A stretch of DNA of 64,000 nt from an uncultured Eubacteriales bacterium (GCA_900316555.1 ONDL01000001.1:1-64000); one strand, 5' to 3'; positions 25,676 through 37,654 are shown, numbered from the stretch's first letter. Numbers and translations are program-made. The notes: generated by a model from the sequence alone, not told the origin.

Positions 25676-28099
25676 ATGTTCAACATCGAAGGCTTCACTC
25701 AGAAAGCAAACAAGGCGGTAAACCTCGCGGTTCAGTCCGCCGAAAGCATGGGTCAGAACTACGTTGGCACCGAGCACATTCTTCTCGGTCTTGCAAAGGA
25801 AGGCACAGGCGTTGCAGCCGAAGCGCTCAAGGCATGCGGTCTCAACGCGGCTGACCTCGAAAGCAGAATCAGAAGCACCGGCTCGGGCTATCCTACAAAG
25901 CTCTCGCCAAACGCCTTTACTCCGCGCACAAAGCGGCTTTTGCAGACGGCTGTTTCCTTTGCGGCGCGCACAGGCGGCTACGTCGGCACAGAGCATATCC
26001 TGCTCGCGATTCTCTATGAGCAGGACAGCTACGCCCATAGCTTCCTCCGCGACATGGGAGTAGACATCAACCGCCTCGCTGAGCAGCTCAAGAGCTCCTT
26101 CGGCACTCAGCAGAGCGGCGGCGTATCTCAGCCTGACGGTTCCGAATCGGGCGGCGGCTCCGCTCTCGAGAAGTTCGGCAGGGATTTGACGCAGGCTGCG
26201 AAGAACGGCGAAATCGACCCCGTCATCGGCAGAGAGAAGGAAATCGAGCGCGTGATCCAGATCCTCTCGCGCCGCACAAAGAACAACCCCGTACTCATCG
26301 GCGAGCCGGGCGTCGGCAAAACCGCTGTCGCCGAGGGGCTTGCTCTCGAGATTTCCGCTGGCAATGTCCCCGAAATCCTACGCGACAAGCGCGTTGTCAC
26401 CCTCGACCTCACAGGTATGGTCGCGGGCGCGAAGTACCGCGGCGACTTTGAGGAGAGAATCAAGGCGGCGATTGACGAGGTCAAGCAGAGCAAGAACACG
26501 ATTCTCTTTATCGACGAGCTCCATACAATCATCGGCGCGGGCGCGGCAGAGGGCAGCGCGGACGCCGCGAATATTCTCAAGCCCTCGCTTGCGCGCGGCG
26601 ATTTCCAGGTGATCGGCGCGACAACCCTCAACGAGTACCGCAAGTACATCGAGAAGGACGCGGCTCTCGAGAGACGTTTCCAGCCCGTCAAGGTCGGCGA
26701 GCCCACTCAGGAGCAGGCTATCGCGATTCTCAAGGGTCTGCGCGACAAGTACGAGGCTCACCACAAGGTCAAGATCACCGACGAGGCGATCGACGCTGCC
26801 GTCAAGCTCTCCTCGCGATACATTGCCGACCGCTACCTGCCCGACAAGGCGATCGACCTCATCGACGAGGGCGCTTCAAAGGTTCGCCTCAAGTCCATGA
26901 CATCTCCCGACAACATCAAGGAGCTTGAGCAGACCCTCGAGCAGTACGAGCAGGAGAAGGCGAGCGCGGTCAACGAGCAGGATTTCGAGCGCGCGGCAAA
27001 GCTCCGCGACGAGCAGAAGGAGATTCAGAAGCGCCTCGACGACGCCCGCAAGAACTGGAAGGACACTCAGAAGGACAGCTGCGGAGAGGTCGACGCCGAG
27101 GTTATCGCGCGGATCGTCTCCGACTGGACGGGCGTGCCTGTAGTTCAGCTCACCAAGGAGGAGAGCGAGCGGCTGCTCAACATGGAGCAGGTTCTCCACG
27201 AGCGCGTAGTCGGTCAGGACGAGGCTGTCACATCTATCGCCAAGGCTATCCGCCGCGGCAGGGTAGGTCTTAAGGATCCCAAGCGTCCCGTCGGCTCGTT
27301 CATCTTCCTCGGCCCCACAGGCGTCGGCAAAACCGAGCTGTGCAAGGCTCTTGCTCAAGCTATGTTCGGCGACGAAAACGCCATGCTCCGCCTCGATATG
27401 TCCGAGTACATGGAGAAGCATACGGTCTCCAAGCTCATCGGTTCGCCGCCCGGATATGTTGGTTTTGACGAGGGCGGTCAGCTCACCGAGAAGGTCCGCA
27501 GAAAGCCCTATTCGGTAGTCCTCTTCGACGAAATCGAGAAGGCTCATCCCGACGTGTTCAACATGCTCCTGCAAATCCTCGAGGACGGCAGACTTACCGA
27601 CTCCCAGGGCAGGACGGTCGATTTCAAGAACACCGTTATTATCATGACCTCCAACGTCGGCGCAAGGCTGATCACCGACCACCAGAAGGCGCTCGGCTTC
27701 GTTCAGAACGAGGACAGAGAGGAGAAGGACGTAAAGCAGCTCGTCCTCGGCGAGCTCAAGAAGGTATTCCGTCCCGAGTTCCTCAACCGTGTTGACGACA
27801 TCATTGTGTTCAACAAGCTCACTCAGGACGAGATCAAGGAAATCGCGAAGAAGATGCTTGACACCCTTGCAAAGCGTCTGAAGGCGCTGAATATCGAAAT
27901 CAGCTTCACCGACGCGGCTATCACCGCCATCGCCGACAAGGGCTTTGACGATGCATACGGCGCGAGACCGCTCAGACGTGCGATTCAGAGCGAAATTGAG
28001 GATACTCTCTCCGAGTACATGCTCGACGGCAAGGTTGTGTCCGACTCCAAGGTCACCTGTGACTTTATCGACGGCAGGTTCGATTTCAAAACCGAATAA
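25676..28099 (+). CDS. clpC: ATP-dependent Clp protease ATP-binding subunit ClpC
   Basis: Hexameric AAA+ unfoldase that feeds ClpP. Layout in 807 residues: two Clp_N repeats (about 1-145), a Gly/Ser linker, D1 with Walker A GEPGVGKTA (about 208), a UVR motif in the middle domain (EQDFERAAKLRDEQKE, the McsA/MecA docking part), and D2 with GPTGVGKTE (about 545) and the usual C-terminus. The start is set at ATG 25676, which has GGGGGTG 7 nt upstream; the ATG at 25670 is too close. clpP is not in the window. Confidence 0.97.
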   Translation: MFNIEGFTQKANKAVNLAVQSAESMGQNYVGTEHILLGLAKEGTGVAAEALKACGLNAADLESRIRSTGSGYPTKLSPNAFTPRTKRLLQTAVSFAARTGGYVGTEHILLAILYEQDSYAHSFLRDMGVDINRLAEQLKSSFGTQQSGGVSQPDGSESGGGSALEKFGRDLTQAAKNGEIDPVIGREKEIERVIQILSRRTKNNPVLIGEPGVGKTAVAEGLALEISAGNVPEILRDKRVVTLDLTGMVAGAKYRGDFEERIKAAIDEVKQSKNTILFIDELHTIIGAGAAEGSADAANILKPSLARGDFQVIGATTLNEYRKYIEKDAALERRFQPVKVGEPTQEQAIAILKGLRDKYEAHHKVKITDEAIDAAVKLSSRYIADRYLPDKAIDLIDEGASKVRLKSMTSPDNIKELEQTLEQYEQEKASAVNEQDFERAAKLRDEQKEIQKRLDDARKNWKDTQKDSCGEVDAEVIARIVSDWTGVPVVQLTKEESERLLNMEQVLHERVVGQDEAVTSIAKAIRRGRVGLKDPKRPVGSFIFLGPTGVGKTELCKALAQAMFGDENAMLRLDMSEYMEKHTVSKLIGSPPGYVGFDEGGQLTEKVRRKPYSVVLFDEIEKAHPDVFNMLLQILEDGRLTDSQGRTVDFKNTVIIMTSNVGARLITDHQKALGFVQNEDREEKDVKQLVLGELKKVFRPEFLNRVDDIIVFNKLTQDEIKEIAKKMLDTLAKRLKALNIEISFTDAAITAIADKGFDDAYGARPLRRAIQSEIEDTLSEYMLDGKVVSDSKVTCDFIDGRFDFKTE

Positions 28100-28111
28100 T
28101 TCTAATATAGA

Positions 28112-28145
28112 AAAAAGCCTGACTTTTTACGAGTCGGGCTTTTTG
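28112..28145 (+). terminator. Terminator of the ctsR operon
   Basis: A-rich arm, GCCTGACT/AGTCGGGC stem with one G-U, 6-nt loop, T run. Confidence 0.85.
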
Positions 28146-28155
28146 TTGGAATCGG

Positions 28156-28184
28156 TTGACAGCGGCAATATACCGTGATAGAAT
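28156..28184 (+). promoter_or_regulatory. Promoter of the 133-residue membrane-anchored protein gene
   Basis: TTGACA (28156-28161), 17 nt, TAGAAT (28179-28184). Confidence 0.7.
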
Positions 28185-28218
28185 AAAGTTACAGAATTGT
28201 AATCTCTGGAGGTGTATT

Positions 28219-28620
28219 ATGGGTTTAAAAATCAGAAGAAAGAAAGCTCTGTTTATAATTCTCGGCGTTGTGGCTGTTTTGTTTGTGCTGAACCTTTTCC
28301 ATGTGTTCAATATCTTTTCCTGCAACCCCTTCGCGAATCAGGCTCAGGTACGTTTTTACGACGAGATCGAGCCCGTGAACGAGGAGGATTCCGTGCGCCT
28401 GAGAGAGCTGCTTTACGGCAAGCCGCTTCACTATGATTCTCCGTCCTGCGGATTTGGCGAGGATGTCAGCGTTTCGTTCGGCGGCGATACGTTCATGCCA
28501 GCGCGCGACGGCGATGACATTGTAGAGAACAATGGAAAATACCTTACCCTAACTAAAGCCGAGAACGAGGAGTTTCACGAGATTTTAGAAAAATATGGGG
28601 TCACTTTCCCGTGCGTGTGA
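28219..28620 (+). CDS. Small membrane-anchored protein of unknown function
   Basis: A 133-residue protein I do not recognise. A basic start (MGLKIRRKKAL) leads into one hydrophobic segment (about 10-32), and then about 100 outward-facing, mostly acidic residues with Cys at positions about 35, 77 and 132. GGAGG lies 7 nt before the ATG. An in-frame extension upstream runs into the promoter, so it is not used. It is a single-gene unit with its own promoter and terminator between the clpC operon and the DUF4160 module. Confidence 0.75.
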   Translation: MGLKIRRKKALFIILGVVAVLFVLNLFHVFNIFSCNPFANQAQVRFYDEIEPVNEEDSVRLRELLYGKPLHYDSPSCGFGEDVSVSFGGDTFMPARDGDDIVENNGKYLTLTKAENEEFHEILEKYGVTFPCV

Positions 28621-28640
28621 ACGATAATTTTCAATTAAAG

Positions 28641-28671
28641 AACCCTGACCTTTTTGCGGTCAGGGTTTTGC
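28641..28671. terminator. Terminator, copy 1 of a duplicated sequence
   Basis: A 10-bp stem AACCCTGACC/GGTCAGGGTT with a 7-nt loop. The same 27-nt hairpin sequence recurs at 29260-29286. Confidence 0.8.
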
Positions 28672-28893
28672 TTTAGCAGTAGTAACGGATTTCCCCAAAA
28701 AAAGAGAGCCATTTTTCAATGATGAGTTGTTTGCAAGCAGGCATCTGCCTGATTTTGTTATCCAGAACTTAGTAGTGTCCGCAGAGGGCTTTCCTTTGGC
28801 TACGTGAACGTGAACAGGTTCAAGCGGTTTGTTTTCATTCGCCCAGAAGTACACGATATAGGAGCCTATTCTAAAAACCTGAGGCATTGTCAA
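28660..28893 (-). pseudogene. DUF4160 family gene with an internal deletion and frameshift
   Basis: The first 52 residues (MPQVFRIGSYIVYFWANENK, then PLEPVHVHVAKGKPSADTTK and LLANN) match the DUF4160 family, small proteins often found as partners in toxin-antitoxin-like pairs. After LLANN the frame runs into an unrelated tail that stops inside the terminator at 28660. The typical C-terminal segment is still present in a different frame (LIIEKWLSFFGEIRYYC, stop at 28675-28673). The middle of about 15-20 residues is missing. So a deletion that was not a multiple of three appears to have broken the gene. It overlaps its upstream partner by 23 nt. Confidence 0.75.
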
Positions 28894-29143
28894 ATCCTCC
28901 GTTTTGCGAAAGCTCCAGAATCAGGTGGGCGTTGTTTTCAATAATCTTCCGATATTTTTCTATCTCTTCTTCCGAGAAACCGAAAATGTCCTTCCATTCG
29001 TAATTCGGAAGATAGCAGGTCGCGTAGTGAAAGCCGTCGTTTTCGTCAGGCTTTTCGATATAAACTTTAACCGAGTTATTCTCACTCATTTCGGAATGAA
29101 CGATTTCCGTTTCGTCGTCGAGCGTTAGATATGGATACATCAT
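28871..29143 (-). CDS. Small acidic protein, partner of the DUF4160 gene
   Basis: An acidic protein of 90 residues from the ATG at 29143, which has GGAGGTG 7 nt upstream. A TTG at 29194 would add 17 residues (MKLPADYDKITVTEVPL) but has no ribosome binding site; those residues look protein-like, so the longer form is possible. I do not recognise a named family; the position directly before DUF4160 is shared by several unrelated antitoxin-like partners. Motif-like stretches: TLDDETEIVHSEMSE, CYLPNYEWKDIFGFSEEEI. There is no signal or membrane segment. Confidence 0.65.
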   Translation of the reverse strand: MMYPYLTLDDETEIVHSEMSENNSVKVYIEKPDENDGFHYATCYLPNYEWKDIFGFSEEEIEKYRKIIENNAHLILELSQNGGFDNASGF

Positions 29144-29258
29144 AAGCGGCACCTCCGTTACTGTTATTTTATCATAGTCCGCAGGTAATTTCAATAACCA
29201 AAATCCGGAACGGAGCGACCCTAAATTTTCCGGTTTTCGTTTTCAATTTTCAAATAAA

Positions 29259-29289
29259 AAACCCTGACCTTTTTGCGGTCAGGGTTTTT
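29259..29289. terminator. Terminator, copy 2 of the duplicated sequence; end of the V-ATPase operon
   Basis: An 11-bp stem (AAACCCTGACC/GGTCAGGGTTT), 7-nt loop, T runs on both strands. On the minus strand it ends the V-ATPase transcript, 2 nt after the subunit D stop. Confidence 0.85.
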
Positions 29290-29290
29290 C

Positions 29291-29944
29291 TCATGCCGAA
29301 TAGTGGTGCGCCTTGTCGAGGAGCATGTCTTTAACCTTCATCAGCCGTGTGCGGCTGGAGCGGTCGTTTTCCTCGAGCTTCATGGAGATGTACTTGATCG
29401 TCTCCTGATAGCGCGGAATCATTACGTGCTCGAGCGAGTTAACGCGCCTGCGGGTCTTTTCGATCTCCGCCGACATCAGCTCGCAGCTCTTTTCGTACTG
29501 AGCGAGCTTGATAAGGTCGGGAAGCACCGTATCGAGGCTCGTAACAGCGTCGTCGAGCTCAAAGGAAGTGAACGCGAAGCCGTAGGGGAAGATATCGCCC
29601 TTGTCGGCGGTGCGCGTCTCGGTCTCAAACTGCGGAATCTCTACGCTCATGACATTTTTGGAGCCGATCTGAACTCCGATCTGCTGCTTTGGCGAGAGGA
29701 GAGCCGCGTCGAGAGCCTCCTTGCTCATTACGGCGCTGGCGTTGACGAAGTGCGCGTTGCAGTGTTCAAGCTCCGCCTCAACCTTTTCGCGAAGGTCGCG
29801 GGTCTCGCGGATCAAGTCAAGAAACTGCCTCATCAGCTCGTCACGCTTGTCCTTGAGCATTTTATGTCCGCGCACAGCGGTTGTGAGCTGCTTTTTGAGC
29901 TTGCTCAGCTGCATGCGCGTCGGATTAACATTCATTACTGCCAT
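29291..29944 (-). CDS. ntpD: V-type ATP synthase subunit D
   Basis: Central stalk (rotor shaft) subunit of the V/A-type ATPase. It is a long antiparallel coiled coil: MNVNPTRMQLSKLKKQLTTA at the N-terminus and a matching C-terminal helix with the conserved RVNSLEHVMIPRYQETIKYI. 217 residues. GGAGG lies 7 nt before the ATG. It is the last gene of the operon and is separated from subunit B by 128 nt that contain a hairpin, unlike the near-zero gaps elsewhere in the operon. Confidence 0.96.
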   Translation of the reverse strand: MAVMNVNPTRMQLSKLKKQLTTAVRGHKMLKDKRDELMRQFLDLIRETRDLREKVEAELEHCNAHFVNASAVMSKEALDAALLSPKQQIGVQIGSKNVMSVEIPQFETETRTADKGDIFPYGFAFTSFELDDAVTSLDTVLPDLIKLAQYEKSCELMSAEIEKTRRRVNSLEHVMIPRYQETIKYISMKLEENDRSSRTRLMKVKDMLLDKAHHYSA

Positions 29945-30035
29945 TTTTTTACCTCCGTGAAGACAGGTTCGACTGAATTAACATGACGGTTGCCCGCGTC
30001 AGACGTTGCTCTGAATCGGGCTGCGCCAAGTTGTT

Positions 30036-30061
30036 GCCCGAGAATTTATCTTTTCTCGGGC
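30036..30061 (-). other. Intercistronic hairpin between V-ATPase genes B and D
   Basis: A 9-bp perfect stem GCCCGAGAA/TTCTCGGGC with an 8-nt loop in the only large gap of the operon. No T run follows, so it is not a classical terminator. It may be an mRNA end or a processing/stability element. Confidence 0.55.
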
Positions 30062-30072
30062 GGCTGTTGTCG

Positions 30073-31449
30073 TCAAGCCTTCTTCGGGTAATATTTGTCA
30101 AGCATATCGTCCTTGATACGTTTCAGCTCGGAGCGCGGCAGGATCGCCAGCAGCTTCCAGCCGATGTCGAGGGTCTCCTCGATAGAGCGGTTCGCCTCGT
30201 AGCCCTGGGAGACGTATTCTCTCTCGAACGCCTCAGCGAACTCAGCGTACTTCTTATCCATGTCGGTGAGAGCCGCCTCGCCGAGAATAACCATCAGCTC
30301 GCGCGCGTCCTTGCCTCTCGCGTAAGCCGCAAAGAGCTGGTTCATGGTCGCCGCGTGGTCCTCTCTTGTTCTGCCGGGTCCGATACCCTTGTCCTTAAGT
30401 CGCGAAAGCGAGGGAAGAACGTCGATCGGCGGAGTAACGCCCTTGCGGTACAGCTCACGGGAGAGAATGATCTGACCCTCGGTGATGTAGCCCGTAAGGT
30501 CGGGGATCGGGTGGGTCTTGTCGTCCTCGGGCATGGTGAGGATCGGGATAAGCGTGATAGAGCCGTCCTTGCCTCTGAGTCTGCCTGCTCTCTCGTAGAG
30601 TGTCGCAAGGTCTGTGTACATGTAGCCGGGGTAGCCGCGTCTGCCGGGAACCTCCTTGCGCGCGGCGGAAACCTCACGCAGAGCGTCGGCGTAGTTTGTG
30701 ATGTCGGTCATGATGACGAGAACGTGCATGCCGAGGTCAAACGCGAGGTACTCGGCTGCGGTCAGCGCCATCTTCGGGGTTGCGATTCTTTCGATTGCGG
30801 GGTCGTTCGCGAGGTTCACGAACATTACGGTACGGTCAATAGCGCCTGTTTCCTTGAAGGACTGGATAAAGTAGTCTGATTCCTCGAAGGTGATACCCAT
30901 TGCGGCGAATACGACCGCGAACTGCTCGTCCTTGCCGCGGACGGCAGCCTGACGTGCGATCTGAGCAGCGAGCTGTGCGTGGGGCAGACCGGAAGCCGAG
31001 AAGATAGGCAGCTTCTGACCTCTTACGAGCGTGTTAAGACCGTCGATAGCGGAGATACCCGTCTGGATAAACTCCTGCGGATAGTTTCTCGCGGCGGGGT
31101 TCATGGGTGTGCCGTTAACGTCGAGGCGCTTTTCGGGGATGAGCGCGGGGCCGCCGTCGATCGGGTTGCCCAGACCGTCGAATACGCGCGAGAGCATATC
31201 GGATGAAACGGGAAGCTCCATTGAGCGACCCAGAAATCTTACCTTTGAATCGGCGAGGTTGATACCTGCCGCGGAATCGAAGAGCTGTACGAGAGCGTTG
31301 GTGCCGTCGACCTCAAGCACCTTGCAGCGGCGGGTCTCGCCGTTCGGAAGCTCGATTTCGCCGAGCTCGTCATACTTGACGCCGTCGACGTCGCTGATCA
31401 TCATCAGAGGTCCAGCGACCTCGCGTATGGTGCGGTATTCCTTTGGCAT
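30073..31449 (-). CDS. ntpB: V-type ATP synthase subunit B
   Basis: Non-catalytic nucleotide-binding head subunit, 458 residues. Family sequences are evident: beta-barrel N-terminus ([20 protein letters not shown]), the degenerate P-loop region ([20 protein letters not shown]) and [19 protein letters not shown]. Its start codon overlaps the subunit A stop (TGATG). Confidence 0.97.
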   Translation of the reverse strand: MPKEYRTIREVAGPLMMISDVDGVKYDELGEIELPNGETRRCKVLEVDGTNALVQLFDSAAGINLADSKVRFLGRSMELPVSSDMLSRVFDGLGNPIDGGPALIPEKRLDVNGTPMNPAARNYPQEFIQTGISAIDGLNTLVRGQKLPIFSASGLPHAQLAAQIARQAAVRGKDEQFAVVFAAMGITFEESDYFIQSFKETGAIDRTVMFVNLANDPAIERIATPKMALTAAEYLAFDLGMHVLVIMTDITNYADALREVSAARKEVPGRRGYPGYMYTDLATLYERAGRLRGKDGSITLIPILTMPEDDKTHPIPDLTGYITEGQIILSRELYRKGVTPPIDVLPSLSRLKDKGIGPGRTREDHAATMNQLFAAYARGKDARELMVILGEAALTDMDKKYAEFAEAFEREYVSQGYEANRSIEETLDIGWKLLAILPRSELKRIKDDMLDKYYPKKA

Positions 31450-33215
31450 CAGTCATCACTCCTTTTCAGTACGTCTGCAATTTCGCTGTCGAGCTGCGCC
31501 TGGATCGAGTCGAACTCAGCGGCAACCTTGTCCTCAGGCTCGTACTTGTAACGGCCGATTCTCTCTCTTACGGGCATATTTACGAGCAGCTCGATGTTCG
31601 CGCCGTTCTGCAGAGCCTCAAGAGCCTTGTCGTAGAAGCTGAGGATAGCGCGCATCATAAGCACCTGCTTGGGCAGCGAGGTGTAGGTGTCGGTGGGGTC
31701 GAAGGCGTTCTGGTGCAGGTAGTCCTCACGGATAGAGCGCGCGGACTCGAGCTTGAGTCTGTCGGGCGCTGAGAGCGCGTCCATACCGACGAGATTTACG
31801 ATCTCCTGCAGCTCGCTCTCGTCCTGGAGCAGAGCCATCAGTCTGCCGCGAAGCTCCATGAAGTCGGGAGCGGCGTTTCCCGAGAACCACTTTGTGAGCT
31901 GGTCGGTGTAGAGCGAGTATGAGGTCAGCCAGTTTATAGCGGGGAAGTGGCGCTTGTAGGCAAGAGCCGCGTCAAGACCCCAGAATACCTTTACGATACG
32001 GAGAGTCGCCTGAGATACAGGCTCGGAGATATCACCGCCGGGAGGGGAAACCGCGCCGATAACGGAGAGCGCGCCTTCGGTGTCCTCTGTGCCGTTTACG
32101 AGCACGCGGCCTGCTCTCTCGTAGAACTGAGCGAGACGGCTGCCCAGATAAGCGGGATAGCCTTCCTCACCGGGCATTTCCTCGAGACGGCCGGACATCT
32201 CACGGAGAGCCTCAGCCCAGCGGGAGGTAGAGTCAGCCATCAGAGCTACGGTGTAGCCCATGTCGCGGAAGTACTCAGCGATAGTGATACCTGTGTAGAT
32301 AGAAGCCTCACGCGCCGCAACGGGCATATCGGAGGTGTTCGCGATAAGCACGGTTCTCTCCATCAGGGAGTTGCCTGTGCGCGGATCCTTCAGCTCGGGG
32401 AACTCATTGAGAACGTCGGTCATCTCGTTGCCGCGCTCGCCGCAGCCGATGTAAACGATGATGTCGGCGGCAGCCCATTTAGCGAGCTGGTGCTGAACGA
32501 CGGTCTTGCCTGAACCGAACGGGCCGGGAACAGCCGCAACGCCGCCCTTCGCGAGGGGGAAGAGGGTGTCGATCGGGCGCTGACCCGTGGTGAGCAGAAT
32601 GTCGGGAGAGAGCTTCTTTTTGTAGGGTCTGCCAACGCGGACAGGCCATGTGGTGAACATTTTGATTTCCTTGTCGCCGTCGTCTGTTTTAATAACGGCA
32701 ACAGCCTCGTCGATCGTGAATTCGCCCTCGTTGATCTTAACGAGCTCGCCTTCGATCTTGTTGGGAACGAGGATTTTGTGGAGCACGGCAGCTGTCTCCT
32801 GAACGGTGCCGAGAATGTCGCCGCTCGTGAGCTTGTCGCCGATTTTCGCTGTGGGACTGAACTTCCACTTCTTGCTGTGGTCGAGCGCGGGAACATCAAC
32901 GCCTCTCTTGAGGTTGGTGCCCGCGACCTTCATGATCTCATCGAGAGGTCTCTGGATACCGTCGTAGATCGCGCCGATAAGACCGGGACCAAGCTCAACG
33001 GAGAGCGGAGCGCCCGTGGACTCAACCTTTTCGCCGGGGCCGAGACCCGAGGTCTCCTCATAGACCTGGACAGATGCCCTGTCGCCGTGCATCTCGATGA
33101 TTTCGCCGATCAGACGCTGCTCGCTGACGCGCACAACGTCGAACATATTCGCGTCGCGCATACCCTCTGCGATGACGAGAGGACCCGCGACCTTGGTTAT
33201 AATTCCTGTTTTCAA
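31449..33215 (-). CDS. ntpA: V-type ATP synthase subunit A (catalytic)
   Basis: Catalytic head subunit, 588 residues. Walker A is [17 protein letters not shown], followed by [20 protein letters not shown] sequence. The long non-homologous insert typical of V/A-type A subunits (about 110-200) separates it from F-type beta. [20 protein letters not shown] is also present. In the operon order F-A-B-D. Confidence 0.97.
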   Translation of the reverse strand: MKTGIITKVAGPLVIAEGMRDANMFDVVRVSEQRLIGEIIEMHGDRASVQVYEETSGLGPGEKVESTGAPLSVELGPGLIGAIYDGIQRPLDEIMKVAGTNLKRGVDVPALDHSKKWKFSPTAKIGDKLTSGDILGTVQETAAVLHKILVPNKIEGELVKINEGEFTIDEAVAVIKTDDGDKEIKMFTTWPVRVGRPYKKKLSPDILLTTGQRPIDTLFPLAKGGVAAVPGPFGSGKTVVQHQLAKWAAADIIVYIGCGERGNEMTDVLNEFPELKDPRTGNSLMERTVLIANTSDMPVAAREASIYTGITIAEYFRDMGYTVALMADSTSRWAEALREMSGRLEEMPGEEGYPAYLGSRLAQFYERAGRVLVNGTEDTEGALSVIGAVSPPGGDISEPVSQATLRIVKVFWGLDAALAYKRHFPAINWLTSYSLYTDQLTKWFSGNAAPDFMELRGRLMALLQDESELQEIVNLVGMDALSAPDRLKLESARSIREDYLHQNAFDPTDTYTSLPKQVLMMRAILSFYDKALEALQNGANIELLVNMPVRERIGRYKYEPEDKVAAEFDSIQAQLDSEIADVLKRSDD

Positions 33216-33225
33216 TTAATACACC

Positions 33226-33549
33226 TCAATCGTTGAAGATAATGTCGGAGCCGACCGCTCTTTCGACAAAGGACGAAAGCCGCGATCTGCCTGTATTCAG
33301 GCTGCCTCTGACACCGGGAATGGGGATAATGGCGGGTGTGAGCCTCTCCTCATACCGCGCCCTGTCCTTTTCAACCGAGTTGTAAACCTCCTCGGTGAGG
33401 TAGATAATCGCGTAGTTGTCGCCGTCCGCGATGTTGCGCAGCAGGTGAGCCGCCTGTTCGTTGTCGTCGCAGGGAAAGATGTCGAGTCCGATTGCCGAGA
33501 AGCCCTTGATGGTTTCGGCGTCGCCGATAACGGCAATATTCTTAGCCAT
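33226..33549 (-). CDS. V-type ATP synthase subunit F
   Basis: Small central-stalk regulatory subunit with a Rossmann-like fold, 107 residues from ATG 33549 (MAKNIAVIGDAETIKGFSAI). A GTG at 33558 has a somewhat better spaced AAAGG and would add three residues, so the start is uncertain. It overlaps the end of subunit C. Conserved AIIYLTEEVYNSVE and IIPIPG motifs are present. It is called NtpG in Enterococcus naming and AtpF elsewhere, so no symbol is given. Confidence 0.93.
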   Translation of the reverse strand: MAKNIAVIGDAETIKGFSAIGLDIFPCDDNEQAAHLLRNIADGDNYAIIYLTEEVYNSVEKDRARYEERLTPAIIPIPGVRGSLNTGRSRLSSFVERAVGSDIIFND

Positions 33550-34513
33550 AAATCTCACGCAGCCTTTCCCTTATAGTATCGGCGTCGGTTTTTGTACGTA
33601 CGCCGCTCTGAATGATGTGGATAACCTTTTTTTCTATCTCGCTGCCGAGGTAATAGCCCAGCAGCGGCTCCGCGCCTTCGCCCGCGCGCTTGCAGCTTTC
33701 CTTCGCAAGGAGGATAAGGCGGTTGTCGACCCAGCGCTCAAATGCCGAGGGTGACTCCTTATACGCTTCCATAGCCTTTTTGCAGTCGTAGTCGGGGATT
33801 TTTGACAGCTCGGTGACGAGCGCGTCGATTCCTTTGACAGCCGCTGCGATCAGCGCGTCCTTGCGGAAGCCTTCATAGCGCACGAGAGCGCGCTTGAGGT
33901 ATTCGCGGTTAGCGCCTGTTCTCGCGGCGCGGAGAACGGTTTTTATGTTGCAGTAGAATACAAAGTTTTTGATATACGCTTCAAGGAAGCGCGACTCTCC
34001 GCTGTCGCCGATGCGCAGCATCTCGAGCATAGCCGCCTTGTCGACATAAGCGTCCGAGCGTCTCGCGTCGCCGGTGTGGGCTAGAGCCTCATACGCCTTG
34101 TCGGCGTTCACTCTGAGCCACTCGGGCAGCAGGTTCATGAGCCTGCTCTCGATCGCCTTCTTCATCACGGGGATATCGACGGTAGACGGAGTGACGAGCA
34201 GGTGCTCATAATCCCTGTCAGCCATCGTGCCCTTGAGGATCACCTTGAAGTTGTGAACGTCGTTCTGAATAAGGAACGGATCGAAAATCGAGAAATCGGG
34301 AGCCGTAGCCCTGAGATAGCTCCAGAGCTGAGCGGTGTGGGAGCTGAGGATCTCCTCAACGGTCTTGCCTTCGCCGTAGCCCTTGTCGCTGAGCATAGAA
34401 GCGATCTCTGCCTCGCTCTTGAGCGAAAGGAGCTGCTCGATGTCGGAGCGCGTCAGAAGATTTTTCTCTCTCGCGCGGACGGAGCCGATGGAATATTCAT
34501 ATGATAACGCCAT
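33542..34513 (-). CDS. ntpC: V-type ATP synthase subunit C
   Basis: Funnel-shaped subunit that links the central stalk to the membrane ring (subunit d in other naming). 323 residues, helical, with family features at YEYSIGSVRAREKNLLTRSD and ETRFLEAYIKN-like segments around 180. It overlaps subunit F by 8 nt and follows subunit E by 9 nt. Confidence 0.94.
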   Translation of the reverse strand: MALSYEYSIGSVRAREKNLLTRSDIEQLLSLKSEAEIASMLSDKGYGEGKTVEEILSSHTAQLWSYLRATAPDFSIFDPFLIQNDVHNFKVILKGTMADRDYEHLLVTPSTVDIPVMKKAIESRLMNLLPEWLRVNADKAYEALAHTGDARRSDAYVDKAAMLEMLRIGDSGESRFLEAYIKNFVFYCNIKTVLRAARTGANREYLKRALVRYEGFRKDALIAAAVKGIDALVTELSKIPDYDCKKAMEAYKESPSAFERWVDNRLILLAKESCKRAGEGAEPLLGYYLGSEIEKKVIHIIQSGVRTKTDADTIRERLREIYG

Positions 34514-34522
34514 AGCTCCCCC

Positions 34523-35104
34523 TTACTGCTCAAAAAGCTCGCGGTTGATCAAATCCTCGATTTCGTCGCGGCGGGCGTTAATGAGCGCACGGAAGTCCAT
34601 ATTTTCCTCGATGTCTCCGCTCTTGAGCACGAAGCCGCCGAGGATATCTGCGGGAGTATTTGAGACCGAGGCGTCAAGTCCCGCCTCGCGGATCTTGCCC
34701 TCAAAGTCTTGGGGCAGTCTCTGTAAATCCTTATTGTTTAGCAGGATCTCGCCGCTTTTGCCCTTTAACTGGGCGGCGAGCCTGTAGATAGCCTGAAAGT
34801 AATCGCCGTCGGGCAGCCCGAGGAAGTAGTCGAGCAGCGCGCCGACCGTCTTGTCGATCTCGCTTCTGCGCTGTCTGAGGAGCGCGTTGCGGATCTCAAG
34901 CTCGCAGCGGCTGAGTGACGCCGTCTTTGTCTGACGGAGCTTCTGCTCGTTTTTCTCGACGATGACCTTGACTCTCGACTGCGCTTCCCTGTCAGCCTCC
35001 GCCATAACGGCGTCGCGCGACTTGTCTGCCTCAAGGCGGATAGCCTTTACCGCCTCGTCGCAGTCGGTCTTAATTCGGTTGAGTATAATTTCTCCGCCGT
35101 TCAT
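34523..35104 (-). CDS. ntpE: V-type ATP synthase subunit E
   Basis: Peripheral stalk subunit, 193 residues. A long N-terminal helix (NRIKTDCDEAVKAIRLEADK onward) pairs with subunit G. The globular C-terminal domain ends IEDLINRELFEQ, as usual for the family. GAGGTG lies 7 nt before the ATG. Confidence 0.92.
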   Translation of the reverse strand: MNGGEIILNRIKTDCDEAVKAIRLEADKSRDAVMAEADREAQSRVKVIVEKNEQKLRQTKTASLSRCELEIRNALLRQRRSEIDKTVGALLDYFLGLPDGDYFQAIYRLAAQLKGKSGEILLNNKDLQRLPQDFEGKIREAGLDASVSNTPADILGGFVLKSGDIEENMDFRALINARRDEIEDLINRELFEQ

Positions 35105-35151
35105 GCTTTCACCTCTTTTAATAGTTTGTCAGCGAATATTCAGCGGACAAA

Positions 35152-37613
<2,462 letters not shown>

Positions 37614-37654
37614 ATAGCTTCACCACACTTTTGATGATAGTTTTGTTTTTTAGT

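Noticed and set aside
26876..27682. 268-codon minus-strand frame opposite clpC
   Set aside because: Antisense shadow with no promoter or ribosome binding site.
28660..29194. Active toxin-antitoxin pair
   Set aside because: The DUF4160 member is frameshifted and lacks its middle part, so a working pair is unlikely.
29983..30879. 298-codon plus-strand frame opposite V-ATPase subunit B
   Set aside because: Antisense shadow; the start lies in the B-D gap but has no ribosome binding site.
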